Shown: positions 34,155 through 48,158, counted from the first letter of the stretch. The stretch is DNA of 64,000 nt from Hydractinia symbiolongicarpus (GCF_029227915.1 NC_079876.1:64001-128000), one strand, 5' to 3'. Notes: generated from the sequence alone by a model not told the origin. Numbers and translations are program-made.

Positions 34155-35777
34155 TCGTCTTGGAAATGGGTTTACTCACAGGGTACTTTCTTTGTATACA
34201 TTCGACTATACGGGCCAAGCCCGGGATTTACGGGAAATCGCGGGTTTTCGTTCGCCGGCGATTAAACCACTTTCATTAAGCGTCTCATCAAAAATGAAAA
34301 CATTTCTGAAAACTACAAGTCTCATGCGTTTTAGTGGTGAAAAAATATTTTAAAAAATCGTTCGGGAAATGAGTTTACACCCCGGGTACTTTCTTTGTAT
34401 ACTTTTGACTATACGGGCCGAGTCCGGGATTTACGGGAAATCGCAGGTTTTCGTTTGCCGGCGATTAAACTTCTTTTATTCAGCGTCTCATCAAAAATGA
34501 AAAAAATTTTAAAAACTACAAGTCTCATGCGTTTTAGTGGTGAAAAAATAATTTAAAAAATCGTTCGGGAAATGAGTTTACTCCCTGGGTACTTTCTTTG
34601 TATACTTTTTACTATATGGGCCGAGTCCGGGATTTACGGGAAGTCGCGGGTTTTCGTTTGCCGGCGATTTAGCTTCTTTTATTCACCGTCTCATCAAAAA
34701 TGAACACATTTTTGAAAACTACAAGTCTCATGCGTTTTAGTGGTGAAATAATAATTTAAAAAATCGTTCGGGAAATGAGTTTACTCCCTGGGTACTTTCT
34801 TTGTATACTTTTGACTATACGGGCCGAGTCCGGGATTTAGGGAAGTCGCGGGATTTCGTTTGCCGGCGATTAAACTTCTTTTATTCAGCGTCTCATCAAA
34901 AATGAAAACATTTTTAAAAACTACAAGTCTCATGGGCTTTAGTGGTGAAATAATAATTTAAAAAATCGTTCGGGAAATGAGTTTACACCCTGGGTTCATT
35001 CTTTGTATACTTTCGACTATACGGGCCGAGTCCGGGATTTACGGGAAATCGCAGGTTTTCGTTTGCCGGCGATTAAACTACTTTTATTCAGCGTCTCATC
35101 AAAAATGAAAACATTTTTGAAAACTACAATTCTCATGCGTTTTAGTGGTGAAAAGATAATTTAAAAAATCGTTCGGGAAATGAGTTTACTCCCTGGGTAC
35201 TTTCTTTGTATACTTTTGACTATACGGGCCGAGTCCGGGATTTACGGGAAGTCGCGGGTTTTCGTTTGCCGGCGATTAAACTTCTTTTATTCAGCGTCTC
35301 ATCAAAAATGAAAACATTTTTAAAAACTACAAGTCTCGTGGGCTTTGGTGGTGAAATAATAATTTGAAAAATCGTTCGGGAAATGAGTTTACACCCCGGG
35401 TACTTTCTTTGTATACTTTTGACTATACGGGCTGAGTCCGGGATTTACGGGAAATCGCAGGTTTTCGTTTGCCGGCGATTAAACTTCTTTTATTCAGCGT
35501 CTCATCAAAAATGAAAACATTTTTGAAAACTACAAGTCTCATGCGTTTTAGTGGTGAAAAAATAATTTAAAAAATCGTTCGGGAAATGAGTTTACTCCCT
35601 GGGTACTTTTTTTGTATACTTTTGACTATACGGGCCGAGTCCGGGATTTACGGGAAATCGCGGATTTTTGTTTGCCGGCGATTAAACTTCTTTTATTCAG
35701 CGTCTCATCAAAAATGAAAACATTTTTGAAAACTACAAGTCTCATGCGTTTTTGTGGTGAAAAGATACTTTAAAAAA
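34155..35777 (+). repeat. 8-mer higher-order repeat F-H-I-J-(K/B)-C-D-E, copy 2 (1623 bp)
   Basis: Second tandem copy of the 8-mer. Its E ends GCGTTTTTGTGG (T for A), a change shared with the two E units that flank the single 8-mer at 51406-53028. After it the array returns to F-G-A-B. Confidence 0.9.
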
Positions 35778-35980
35778 TCGTCTTGGAAATGGGTTTACTC
35801 ACAGGGTACTTTCTTTGTATACATTCGACTATACGGGCCAAGCCCGGGATTTACGGGAAATCGCGGGTTTTCGTTCGCCGGCGATTAAACCACTTTCATT
35901 AAGCGTCTCATCAAAAATGAAAACATTTTTGAAAACTACAAGTCTCATGCGTTTTAGTGGTGAAAAAATAATTTAAAAAA

Positions 35981-37401
35981 TCGTTCGGGAAATGAGTTTA
36001 CTCCCTGGGTACTTTCTTTGTATACTTTTGACTATACGGGCCAAGCCCCGGATTTACGGGAAAACGCGGGATTTCGTTTGCCGGCGATTAAACCTCTTTC
36101 TGTAAGCGTCTCATGAAAAAGGAAAACATTTTTGAAAACTACAAGTCTCATGCGTTTTAGTGGTGAAAAAATAATTTAAAAAATCGTTTGGGAAATGAGT
36201 TGACTCCCTGGGTACTTTCTTTGTATACTTTTGACTATACGGGCCGAGTCCGGGATTTACGGGAAATCGCGGATTTTTGTTTGCCGGCGATTAAACCACT
36301 TTCATTAAGCGTCTCATCAAAAATGAAAACATTTCTGAAAACTACAAGTCTCATGCGTTTTAGTGGTGAAAAAATAATTTAAAAAATCGTTCGGGAAATG
36401 AGGTTACACCCCGGGTACTTTTTTTGTATACTTTTGACTATACGGGCCGAGTCCGGGATTTACGGGAAATCGCATGTTTTCGTTTGCCGGCGATTAAACT
36501 TCTTTTATTCAGCGTCTCATCAAAAATGAAAACATTTTTGAAAACTACAATTCTCATGCGTTTTAGTGGTGAAAAGATAATTTAAAAAATCGTTCGGGAA
36601 ATGAGTTTACTCCCTGGGTACTTTCTTTGTATACTTTTGACTATACGGGCCGAGTCCGGGATTTACGGGAAGTCGCGGTTTTTCGTTTGCCGGCGATTAA
36701 ACTTCTTTTATTCAGCGTCTCATCAAAAATAAAAACATTTTTAAAAACTACAAGTCTCGTGGGCTTTAGTGGTGAAATAATAATTTGAAAAATCGTTCGG
36801 GAAATGAATTTACACCCCGGGTACTTTCTTTGTATACTTTTGACTATACGGGCTGAGTCCGTGATTTACGGGAAATCGCAGGTTTTCGTTTGCCGGCGAT
36901 TAAACTTCTTTTATTCAGCGTCTCATCAAAAATGAAAACATTTTTGAAAACTACAAGTCTCATGCGTTTTAGTGGTGAAAAAATAATTTGAAAAATCGTT
37001 CGGGAAATGAGTTTACTCCCTGGGTACTTTTTTTGTATACTTTTGACTATACGGGCCGAGTCCGGGATTTACGGGAAATCGCGGATTTTTGTTTGCCGGC
37101 GATTAAACTTCTTTTATTCAGCGTCTCATCAAAAATGAAAACATTTTTGAAAACTACAAGTCTCATGCGTTTTAGTGGTGAAAAGATACTTTAAAAAATC
37201 GTCTTGGAAATGGGTTTACTCACAGGGTACTTTCTTTGTATACATTCGACTATACGGGCCAAGCCCGGGATTTACGGGAAATCGCGGGTTTTCGTTCGCC
37301 GGCGATTAAACCACTTTCATTAAGCGTCTCATCAAAAATGAAAACATTTCTGAAAACTACAAGTCTCATGCGTTTTAGTGGTGAAAAAATATTTTAAAAA
37401 A
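35981..37401 (+). repeat. 7-mer higher-order repeat G-A-B-C-D-E-F (1421 bp)
   Basis: Second-flavour 7-mer inside the large duplication; its partner is 53232-54652. Private changes absent from the partner are CTCATGAAAAAGG in G (about 36114), CGTTTGGG at the start of A (about 36189) and AATAATTTGAAAAATCG before E (about 36988). It is followed by H-I-J-K-L. Confidence 0.9.
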
Positions 37402-40400
37402 TCGTTCGGGAAATGAGTTTACACCCCGGGTACTTTCTTTGTATACTTTTGACTATACGGGCCGAGTCCGGGATTTACGGGAAATCGCAGGTTTTCGTTT
37501 GCCGGCGATTAAACTTCTTTTATTCAGCGTCTCATCAAAAATGAAAAAAATTTTAAAAACTACAAGTCTCATGCGTTTTAGTGGTGAAAAAATAATTTAA
37601 AAAATCGTTCGGGAAATGAGTTTACTCCCTGGGTACTTTCTTTGTATACTTTTTACTATATGGGCCGAGTCCGGGATTTACGGGAAGTCGCGGGTTTTCG
37701 TTTGCCGGCGATTTAGCTTCTTTTATTCACCGTCTCATCAAAAATGAACACATTTTTGAAAACTACAAGTCTCATGCGTTTTAGTGGTGAAATAATAATT
37801 TAAAAAATCGTTCGGGAAATGAGTTTACTCCCTGGGTACTTTCTTTGTATACTTTTGACTATACGGGCCGAGTCCGGGATTTAGGGAAGTCGCGGGATTT
37901 CGTTTGCCGGCGATTAAACTTCTTTTATTCAGCGTCTCATCAAAAATGAAAACATTTTTAAAAACTACAAGTCTCATGGGCTTTAGTGGTGAAATAATAA
38001 TTTAAAAAATCGTTCGGGAAATGAGTTTACACCCTGGGTTCATTCTTTGTATACTTTCGACTATACGGGCCGAGTCCAGGATTGACGGGAAATCGCAGGT
38101 TTTCGTTTGCCGGCGATTAAACATCTTTTATTTGGCGTCTCATCAAAAATAAAAACATTTTTGAAAACTACAAGTCTCATGCGTTTTAGTGGTGAAAAAA
38201 TAATTTAAAAAATCGTTCGGGAAATGAGTTTACTCCCTGGGTACTTTCTTTGTATACTTTTGACTATGCGGGCCGAGTCCGGGATTTACGGGAAATCGCG
38301 GGTTTTCGTTTGCCGGCGATTAAACTTTTTTTATTCAGCGTCTCATCAAAAATGAAAACATTTTTGAAAACTACAAGTCTCATGCATTTTAGTGGTGAAA
38401 AAATAATTTAAAAATTCGTTCGGGAAATGCGTTTACTCACTGGGTACTTTCCTTGTATACTTATGACTATACGGGCCGAGTCCGGGATTTACGGGAAATT
38501 GCGGATTTTCGTTTGCCGGCGATTAAACATCTTTTATTCAGCGTCTCATCAAAAATGAACACATTTTTGAAAACTACAAGTCTCATGCGTTTTAGTGGTG
38601 AAAAAATAATTTAAAAAATCGTTCGGGAAATGAGTTTACTCCCTGGGTACTTTCTTTGTATACTTTCCACTATACGGGCCGAGTCCGGGATTTACGGGAA
38701 GTCGCGGGTTTTCGTTTGCCGGCGATTAAACCTCTTTTATTCAGCGTCTCATCAAAAATGAAAACATTTTTAAAAACTACAAGTCTCATGGGCTTTAGTG
38801 GTGAAATAATAATTTAAAAAATCGTTCGGGAAATGAGTTTACACACTGGGTACTTTCTTTGTATACTTTTGACTATATGGGCCGAATCCGGGATTTACGG
38901 GAAATCGCGGGTTTTCGTTTGCCGGCGATTAAACATCTTTTATTCAGCGTTTCATCAAAAATGAAAACATTTTTAAAAACTACAAGTCTCATGGGCTTTA
39001 GTGGTGAAATAATAATTTAAAAAATCGTTCGGGAAATGCGTTTACACCCTGGGTACTTTCTTTGTATACTTTTGACTATACGGGCCGAGTCCGGGATTTA
39101 CGGGAAATCGCAGGTTTTCGTTTGCCGGCGATTAAACTTCTTTTATTCAGCGTCTCATCAAAAATGAAAACATTTTTAAAAACTACAATTCTCATGCGTT
39201 TTAGTGGTGAAAAAATAATTTAAAAATTCGTTCGGGAAATAAGTTTACTCACTGGGTACTTTCCGTGTATACTTTTGACTATACGGGCCGAGTCCGGGAT
39301 TTACGGGAAATCGCAAGTTTTCGTTTGCCGTCGATTAAACTTCTTATATTCAGCGTCTCATCAAAAATGAAAACATATCTGAAAACTACAAGTCTCATGC
39401 ATTTTAGTGGTGAAAAAATAATTTAAAAATTCGTTCGGAAAAAGAGTTTACTCACTGGGTACTTTCCTTGTATACTTTTAATTATACGGGCCGAGTCCGG
39501 GATTTACGGGAAATCGCAGGTTTTCGTTTGCCGGCGATTAAACTTCTTTTATTCAGCGTCTCATCAAAAATGAAAACATTTTTGAAAACTACAAGTCTCA
39601 TGGGCCTTAGTGGTGAAATAATAATTTAAAAAATCGTTTGGGAAATGAGTTTACTCCCTGGGTACTTTCTTTGTATACTTTTGACTATACGGGCGGAGTC
39701 CGGGATTTACGGGAAATCGCAGATTTTCGTTTGCCGGCGATTAAACATCTTTTATTCAGCGTCTCATCAAAAATGAAAACATTTTTGAAAACTACAAGTC
39801 TCATGCGTTTTAGTGGTGAAAAAATAATTTAAAAAATCGTTCGGGAAATGAGTTTACACCCTGGGTACTTTCTTTGTATACTTTTGACTATAAGGGCCGA
39901 GTCCGGGATTTACGGGAAATCGCAGGTTTTCGTTTGCCGGCGATTAAACTTCTTTTTTTCAGCGTCTCATCAAAAATGAAAACATTTTTAAAAACTACAA
40001 GTCTCATGCGTTTTAGTGGTGAAAAAATAATTTAAAAATTCGTTCGGGAAATAAGTTTACTCACTGGGTACTTTCCTTGTATACTTTTGACTATACGGGC
40101 CGAGTCCGGGATTTACGGGAAGTCGCAGGTTTTCGTTTGCCGGCGATTAAACTTCTTATATTCAGCGTCTCATCAAAAATGAAAACATTTTTGAAAATAC
40201 AAGTCTCATGCGTTTTAGTGGTGAAAAAATAATTTAAAAAATCGTTCGGGAAATGAGTTTACACCCTGGGTACTTTCTTTGTATACTTTTGACTATAAGG
40301 GCCGAGTCCGGGATTTACGGGAAATCGCAGGTTTTCGTTTGCCGGCGATTAAACTTCTTTTTTTCAGCGTCTCATCAAAAATGAAAACATTTTTAAAAAC

Positions 40401-40444
40401 TACAAGTCTCATGCGTTTTAGTGGTGAAAAGATAATTTAAAAAA
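37402..40444 (+). repeat. H-I-J-K-L run and diverse monomers, copy 1
   Basis: H (37402), I (37605), J (37808, 202 bp), K (38010, GGATTGACGGG), L (38213), then ten less homogenised units (38416-40444). Marks include AAATGCGTTTACTCACTGG, ACACACTGGG, AAATAAGTTTACTCACTGG with GCCGTCGATT, CGGAAAAAGAG and CTATAAGGGCCG. One unit (40040) is 202 bp (TTTGAAAATACAAG). Several resemble the left-edge types. The run recurs 17251 bases downstream, and its later part (about 38619-40240) also recurs at about 48362-49984. Confidence 0.85.
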
Positions 40445-41459
40445 TCGTTCGGGAAATGAGTTTACTCCCTGGGTACTTTCTTTGTATACTTTTGACTATA
40501 CGGGCCGAGTCCGGGATTTACGGGAAGTCGCGGTTTTTCGTTTGCCGGCGATTAAACTTCTTTTATTCAGCGTCTCATCAAAAATAAAAACATTTTTAAA
40601 AACTACAAGTCTCGTGGGCTTTAGTGGTGAAATAATAATTTGAAAAATCGTTCGGGAAATGAATTTACACCCCGGGTACTTTCTTTGTATACTTTTGACT
40701 ATACGGGCTGAGTCCGTGATTTACGGGAAATCGCAGGTTTTCGTTTGCCGGCGATTAAACTTCTTTTATTCAGCGTCTCATCAAAAATGAAAACATTTTT
40801 GAAAACTACAAGTCTCATGCGTTTTAGTGGTGAAAAAATAATTTAAAAAATCGTTCGGGAAATGAGTTTACTCCCTGGGTACTTTTTTTGTATACTTTTG
40901 ACTATACGGGCCGAGTCCGGGATTTACGGGAAATCGCGGATTTTTGTTTGCCGGCGATTAAACTTCTTTTATTCAGCGTCTCATCAAAAATGAAAACATT
41001 TTTGAAAACTACAAGTCTCATGCGTTTTAGTGGTGAAAAGATACTTTAAAAAATCGTCTTGGAAATGGGTTTACTCACAGGGTACTTTCTTTGTATACAT
41101 TCGACTATACGGGCCAAGCCCGGGATTTACGGGAAATCGCGGGTTTTCGTTCGCCGGCGATTAAACCACTTTCATTAAGCGTCTCATCAAAAATGAAAAC
41201 ATTTCTGAAAACTACAAGTCTCATGCGTTTTAGTGGTGAAAAAATAATTTAAAAAATCGTTCGGGAAATGAGTTGACTCCCTGGGTACTTTCTTTGTATA
41301 CTTTTGACTATACGGGCCGAGTCCGGGATTTACGGGAAATCGCGGATTTTTGTTTGCCGGCGATTAAACCACTTTCATTAAGCGTCTCATCAAAAATGAA
41401 AACATTTTTGAAAACTACAAGTCTCATGCGTTTTAGTGGTGAAAAAATAATTTAAAAAA

Positions 41460-42880
41460 TCGTTCGGGAAATGAGTTTACTCCCTGGGTACTTTCTTTGT
41501 ATACTTTTGACTATACGGGCCAAGCCCCGGATTTACGGGAAAACGCGGGATTTCGTTTGCCGGCGATTAAACCTCTTTCTTTAAGCGTCTCATCAAAAAG
41601 GAAAACATTTTTGAAAACTACAAGTCTCATGCGTTTTAGTGGTGAAAAAATAATTTAAAAAATCGTTCGGGAAATGAGTTGACTCCCTGGGTACTTTCTT
41701 TGTATACTTTTGACTATACGGGCCGAGTCCGGGATTTACGGGAAATCGCGGATTTTTGTTTGCCGGCGATTAAACCACTTTCATTAGGCGTCTCATCAAA
41801 AATGAAAACATTTCTGAAAACTACAAGTCTCATGCGTTTTAGTGGTGAAAAAATAATTTAAAAAATCGTTCGGGAAATGAGGTTACACCCCGGGTACTTT
41901 TTTTGTATACTTTTGACTATACGGGCCGAGTCCGGGATTTACGGGAAATCGCAGGTTTTCGTTTGCCGGCGATTAAACTACTTTTATTCAGCGTCTCATC
42001 AAAAATGAAAACATTTTTGAAAACTACAATTCTCATGCGTTTTAGTGGTGAAAAGATAATTTAAAAAATCGTTCGGGAAATGAGTTTACTCCCTGGGTAC
42101 TTTCTTTGTATACTTTTGACTATACGGGCCGAGTCCGGGATTTACGGGAAGTCGCGGGTTTTCGTTTGCCGGCGATTAAACTTCTTTTATTCAGCGTCTC
42201 ATCAAAAATGAAAACATTTTTAAAAACTACAAGTCTCGTGGGCTTTAGTGGTGAAATAATAATTTGAAAAATCGTTCGGGAAATGAGTTTACACCCCGGG
42301 TACTTTCTTTGTATACTTTTGACTATACGGGCTGAGTCCGGGATTTACGGGAAATCGCAGGTTTTCGTTTGCCGGCGATTAAACTTCTTTTATTCAGTGT
42401 CTCATCAAAAATGAAAACATTTTTGAAAACTACAAGTCTCATGCGTTTTAGTGGTGAAAAAATAATTTAAAAAATCGTTCTGGAAATGAGTTTACTCCCT
42501 GGGTACTTTTTTTGTATACTTTTGACTATACGGGCCGAGTCCGGGATTTACGGGAAATCGCAGATTTTTGTTTGCCGGCGATTAAACTTCTTTTATTCAG
42601 CGTCTCATCAAAAATGAAAACATTTTTGAAAACTACAAGTCTCATGCGTTTTAGTGGTGAAAAGATACTTTAAAAAATCGTCTTGGAAATGGGTTTACTC
42701 ACAGGGTACTTTCTTTGTATACATTCGACTATACGGGCCAAGCCCGGGATTTACGGGAAATCGCGGGTTTTCGTTCGCCGGCGATTAAACCACTTTCATT
42801 AAGCGTCTCATCAAAAATGAAAACATTTTTGAAAACTACAAGTCTCATGCGTTTTAGTGGTGAAAAAATAATTTAAAAAA
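41460..42880 (+). repeat. 7-mer higher-order repeat G-A-B-C-D-E-F (1421 bp)
   Basis: First-flavour 7-mer (GCAGG in B, GCGGGTTTTCG in C). Marks shared only with its partner at 58711 are CATTAGGCGTCTC in A, TCAGTGTCTC in D and GCAGATTTTTG in E. GTTCTGGAAATGAG at 42476 is private to this copy. It is followed head to tail by another 7-mer. Confidence 0.9.
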
Positions 42881-44301
42881 TCGTTTGGGAAATGAGTTTA
42901 CTCCCTGGGTACTTTCTTTGTATACTTTTGACTATACGGGCCAAGCCCCGGATTTACGGGAAAACGCGGGATTTCGTTTGCCGGCGATTAAACCTCTTTC
43001 TGTAAGCGTCTCATCAAAAAGGAAAACATTTTTGAAAACTACAAGTCTCATGCGTTTTAGTGGTGAAAAAATAATTTAAAAAATCGTTCGGGAAATGAGT
43101 TGACTCCCTGGGTACTTTCTTTGTATACTTTTGACTATACGGGCCGAGTCCGGGATTTACGGGAAATCGCGGATTTTTGTTTGCCGGCGATTAAACCACT
43201 TTCATTAAGCGTCTCATCAAAAATGAAAACATTTCTGAAAACTACAAGTCTCATGCGTTTTAGTGGTGAAAAAATAATTTAAAAAATCGTTCGGGAAATG
43301 AGGTTACACCCCGGGTACTTTTTTTGTATACTTTTGACTATACGGGCCGAGTCCGGGATTTACGGGAAATCGCATGTTTTCGTTTGCCGGCGAATAAACT
43401 TCTTTTATTCAGCGTCTCATCAAAAATGAAAACATTTTTGAAAACTACAATTCTCATGCGTTTTAGTTGTGAAAAGATAATTTAAAAAATCGTTCGGGAA
43501 ATGAGTTTACTCCCTGGGTACTTTCTTTGTATACTTTTGACTATACGGGCCGAGTCCGGGATTTACGGGAAGTCGCGGTTTTTCGTTTGCCGGCGATTAA
43601 ACTTCTTTTATTCAGCGTCTCATCAAAAATAAAAACATTTTTAAAAACTACAAGTCTCGTGGGCTTTAGTGGTGAAATAATAATTTGAAAAATCGTTCGG
43701 GAAATGAATTTACACCCCGGGTACTTTCTTTGTATACTTTTGACTATACGGGCTGAGTCCGTGATTTACGGGAAATCGCAGGTTTTCGTTTGCCGGCGAT
43801 TAAACTTCTTTTATTCAGCGTCTCATCAAAAATGAAAACATTTTTGAAAACTACAAGTCTCATGCGTTTTAGTGGTGAAAAAATAATTTAAAAAATCGTT
43901 CGGGAAATGAGTTTACTCCCTGGGTACTTTTTTTGTATACTTTTGACTATACGGGCCGAGTCCGGGATTTACGGGAAATCGCGGATTTTTGTTTGCCGGC
44001 GATTAAACTTCTTTTATTCAGCGTCTCATCAAAAATGAAAACATTTTTGAAAACTACAAGTCTCATGCGTTTTAGTGGTGAAAAGATACTTTAAAAAATC
44101 GTCTTGGAAATGGGTTTACTCACAGGGTACTTTCTTTGTATACATTCGACTATACGGGCCAAGCCCGGGATTTACGGGAAATCGCGGGTTTTCGTTCCCC
44201 GGCGATTAAACCACTTTCATTAAGCGTCTCATCAAAAATGAAAACATTTCTAAAAACTACAAGTCTCATGCGTTTTAGTGGTGAAAAAATATTTTAAAAA
44301 A
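42881..44301 (+). repeat. 7-mer higher-order repeat G-A-B-C-D-E-F (1421 bp)
   Basis: Second-flavour 7-mer with CGTTTGGG at its start and CTTTCTGTAAGC in G. GGCGAATAAAC in B is shared with the partner at 60132. TTTTAGTTGTG (43468) and CGTTCCCCGGCG (about 44198) are private to this copy. Confidence 0.9.
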
Positions 44302-44910
44302 TCGTTCGGGAAATGAGTTTACACCCCGGGTACTTTCTTTGTATACTTTTGACTATACGGGCCGAGTCCGGGATTTACGGGAAATCGCAGGTTTTCGTTT
44401 GCCGGCGATTAAACTTCTTTTATTCAGCGTCTCATCAAAAATGAAAAAAATTTTAAAAACTACAAGTCTCATGCGTTTTAGTGGTGAAAAAATAATTTAA
44501 AAAATCGTTCGGGAAATGAGTTTACTCCCTGGGTACTTTCTTTGTATACTTTTTACTATATGGGCCGAGTCCGGGATTTACGGGAAGTCGCGGGTTTTCG
44601 TTTGCCGGCGATTTAGCTTCTTTTATTCACCGTCTCATCAAAAATGAACACATTTTTGAAAACTACAAGTCTCATGCGTTTTAGTGGTGAAATAATAATT
44701 TAAAAAATCGTTCGGGAAATGAGTTTACTCCCTGGGTACTTTCTTTGTATACTTTTGACTATACGGGCCGAGTCCGGGATTTACGGGAAGTCGCGGGATT
44801 TCGTTTGCCGGCGATTAAACTTCTTTTATTCAGCGTCTCATCAAAAATGAAAACATTTTTAAAAACTACAAGTCTCATGGGCTTTAGTGGTGAAATAATA
44901 ATTTAAAAAA

Positions 44911-46940
44911 TCGTTCGGGAAATGAGTTTACACCCTGGGTTCATTCTTTGTATACTTTCGACTATACGGGCCGAGTCCAGGATTTACGGGAAATCGCAGG
45001 TTTTCGTTTGCCGGCGATTAAACTTCTTTTATTTGGCGTCTCATCAAAAATAAAAACATTTTTGAAAACTACAAGTCTCATGCGTTTTAGTGGTGAAAAA
45101 ATAATTTAAAAAATCGTTCGGGAAATGAGTTTACTCCCTGGGTACTTTCTTTGTATACTTTTGACTATGCGGGCCGAGTCCGGGATTTACGGGAAATCGC
45201 GGGTTTTCGTTTGCCGGCGATTAAACTTTTTTTATTCAGCGTCTCATCAAAAATGAAAACCATTTTGAAAACTACAAGTCTCATGCGTTTTAGTGGTGAA
45301 AAAATAATTTAAAAAATCGTTCGGGAAATGAGTTTACTCCCTGGGTACTTTCTTTGTATACTTTTGACTATACGGGCCGAGTCCGGGGTTTACGGGAAAT
45401 AGCAGGTTTTCGTTTGCCGGCAATTAAACTTCTTTTATTCAGCGTCTCATCAAAAATGAAAACATTTTTAAAAACTACAAGTCTCATGCGTTTTAGTGGT
45501 GAAAAAATAATTTAAAAAATCGTTCGGGAAATGAGTTTACTCCCTGGGTACTTTCTTTGTATACTTTTGACTATACGGGCCGAGTCCGGGATTTACGGGA
45601 AATCGCGGATTTTTGTTTGCCGGCGATTAAACTTCTTTTATTCAGCGTCTCATCAAAAATGAAAACATTTTTGAAAACCACAAGTCTCATGCGTTTTAGT
45701 GGTGAAAAGATAATTTAAAAAATCGTTTTGGAAATGGGTTTACTCACAAGGTACTTTCTTTGTATACATTCGACTATACGGGCCAAGCCCGGGATTTACG
45801 GGAAATCGCGGGTTTTCGTTTGCCGGCGATAAAACCACTTTCATTAAGCGTCTCAACAAAAATGAAAACATTTCTGAAAACTACAAGTCTCATGCGTTTT
45901 AGTGGTGAAAAAATAATTTAAAAAATCGTTCAGGAAATGAGTTTACACCCCGGGTACTTTCTTTGTATACTTTTGACTAGACGGGCCGAGTCCGGGATTT
46001 ACGGGAAATCGCAGGTTTTCGTTTGCCGGCGATTAAACTTCTTTTATTCAGCGTCTCATCAAAAATGAAAAAAATTTTAAAAACTACAAGTCTCATGCGT
46101 TTTAGTGGTGAAAAAATAATTTAAAAAATCGTTCGGGAAATGAGTTTACTCCCTGGGTACTTTCTTTGTATACTTTTTACTATATGGGCCGAGTCCGGGA
46201 TTTACGGGAAGTCGCGGGTTTTCGTTTGCCGGCGATTTAGCTTCTTTTATTAACCGTCTCATCAAAAATGAACACATTTTTGAAAACTACAAGTCTCATG
46301 CGTTTTAGTGGTGAAATAATAATTTAAAAAATCGTTCGGGAAATGAGTTTACTCCCTGGGTACTTTCTTTGTATACTTTTGACTATACGGGCCGAGTCCG
46401 GGATTTACGGGAAGTCGCGGGATTTCGTTTGCCGGCGATTAAACTTCTTTTATTCAGCGTCTCATCAAAAATGAAAACATTTTTAAAAACTACAAGTCTC
46501 ATGGGCTTTAGTGGTGAAATAATAATTTAAAAAATCGTTCGGGAAATGAGTTTACACCCTGGGTTCATTCTTTGTATACTTTCGACTATACGGGCCGAGT
46601 CCAGGATTTACGGGAAATCGCAGGTTTTCGTTTGCCGGCGATTAAACTTCTTTTATTTGGCGTCTCATCAAAAATAAAAACATTTTTGAAAACTACAAGT
46701 CTCATGCGTTTTAGTGGTGAAAAAATAATTTAAAAAATCGTTCGGGAAATGAGTTTACTCCCTGGGTACTTTCTTTGTATACTTTTGACTATGCGGGCCG
46801 AGTCCGGGATTTACGGGAAATCGCGGGTTTTCGTTTGCCGGCGATTAAACTTTTTTTATTCAGCGTCTCATCAAAAATGAAAACATTTTTAAAAACTACA
46901 AGTCTCATGGGCTTTAGTGGTGAAATAATAATTTAAAAAA
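44911..46940 (+). repeat. 10-monomer unit (2030 bp)
   Basis: Order K-L-M-N-F'-H'-I'-J-K-(L/J). F' has TCGTTTTGGAAATGGG, H' has GACTAGACGG and I' has TTAACCGTCTC. The last unit (46738) begins as L (GACTATGCGGG, AAACTTTTTTTATTC) and ends as J (CATTTTTAAAAACTAC, CATGGGC, GAAATAATAATTT), so it leads back into K. The first six monomer types repeat from 46941 to about 48158. Confidence 0.87.
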
Positions 46941-48158
46941 TCGTTCGGGAAATGAGTTTACACCCTGGGTTCATTCTTTGTATACTTTCGACTATACGGG
47001 CCGAGTCCAGGATTTACGGGAAATCGCAGGTTTTCGTTTGCCGGCGATTAAACTTCTTTTATTTGGCGTCTCATCAAAAATAAAAACATTTTTGAAAACT
47101 ACAAGTCTCATGCGTTTTAGTGGTGAAAAAATAATTTAAAAAATCGTTCGGGAAATGAGTTTACTCCCTGGGTACTTTCTTTGTATACTTTTGACTATGC
47201 GGGCCGAGTCCGGGATTTACGGGAAATCGCGGGTTTTCGTTTGCCGGCGATTAAACTTTTTTTATTCAGCGTCTCATCAAAAATGAAAACCATTTTGAAA
47301 ACTACAAGTCTCATGCGTTTTAGTGGTGAAAAAATAATTTAAAAAATCGTTCGGGAAATGAGTTTACTCCCTGGGTACTTTCTTTGTATACTTTTGACTA
47401 TACGGGCCGAGTCCGGGATTTACGGGAAATAGCAGGTTTTCGTTTGCCGGCAATTAAACTTCTTTTATTCAGCGTCTCATCAAAAATGAAAACATTTTTA
47501 AAAACTACAAGTCTCATGCGTTTTAGTGGTGAAAAAATAATTTAAAAAATCGTTCGGGAAATGAGTTTACTCCCTGGGTACTTTCTTTGTATACTTTTGA
47601 CTATACGGGCCGAGTCCGGGATTTACGGGAAATCGCGGATTTTTGTTTGCCGGCGATTAAACTTCTTTTATTCAGCGTCTCATCAAAAATGAAAACATTT
47701 TTGAAAACCACAAGTCTCATGCGTTTTAGTGGTGAAAAGATAATTTAAAAAATCGTTTTGGAAATGGGTTTACTCACAAGGTACTTTCTTTGTATACATT
47801 CGACTATACGGGCCAAGCCCGGGATTTACGGGAAATCGCGGGTTTTCGTTTGCCGGCGATTAAACCACTTTCATTAAGCGTCTTAACAAAAATGAAAACA
47901 TTTCTGAAAACTACAAGTCTCATGCGTTTTAGTGGTGAAAAAATAATTTAAAAAATCGTTCGGGAAATGAGTTTACACCCCGGGTACTTTTTTTGTATAC
48001 TTTTGACTAGACGGGCCGAGTCCGGGATTTACGGGAAATCGCAGGTTTTCGTTTGCCGGCGATTAAACTTCTTTTATTCAGCGTCTCCTCAAAAATGAAA
48101 ACATTTTTAAAAACTACAATTCTCATGCGTTTTAGTGGTGAAAAAATAATTTAAAAAA
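46941..48158 (+). repeat. partial second copy of the 10-monomer unit
   Basis: K-L-M-N-F'-H'' matches 44911-46128 at +2030. The M unit here reads GTCCGGGATTTAC where copy 1 has GTCCGGGGTTTAC, and the H'' unit (47956) diverges with TACTTTTTTTG, CGTCTCCTCAAAAATG and CATTTTTAAAAAC, after which the array enters diverse monomers rather than I'. Copy 2 of the large duplication reaches only the K unit of this 10-mer before the window ends. Confidence 0.85.
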
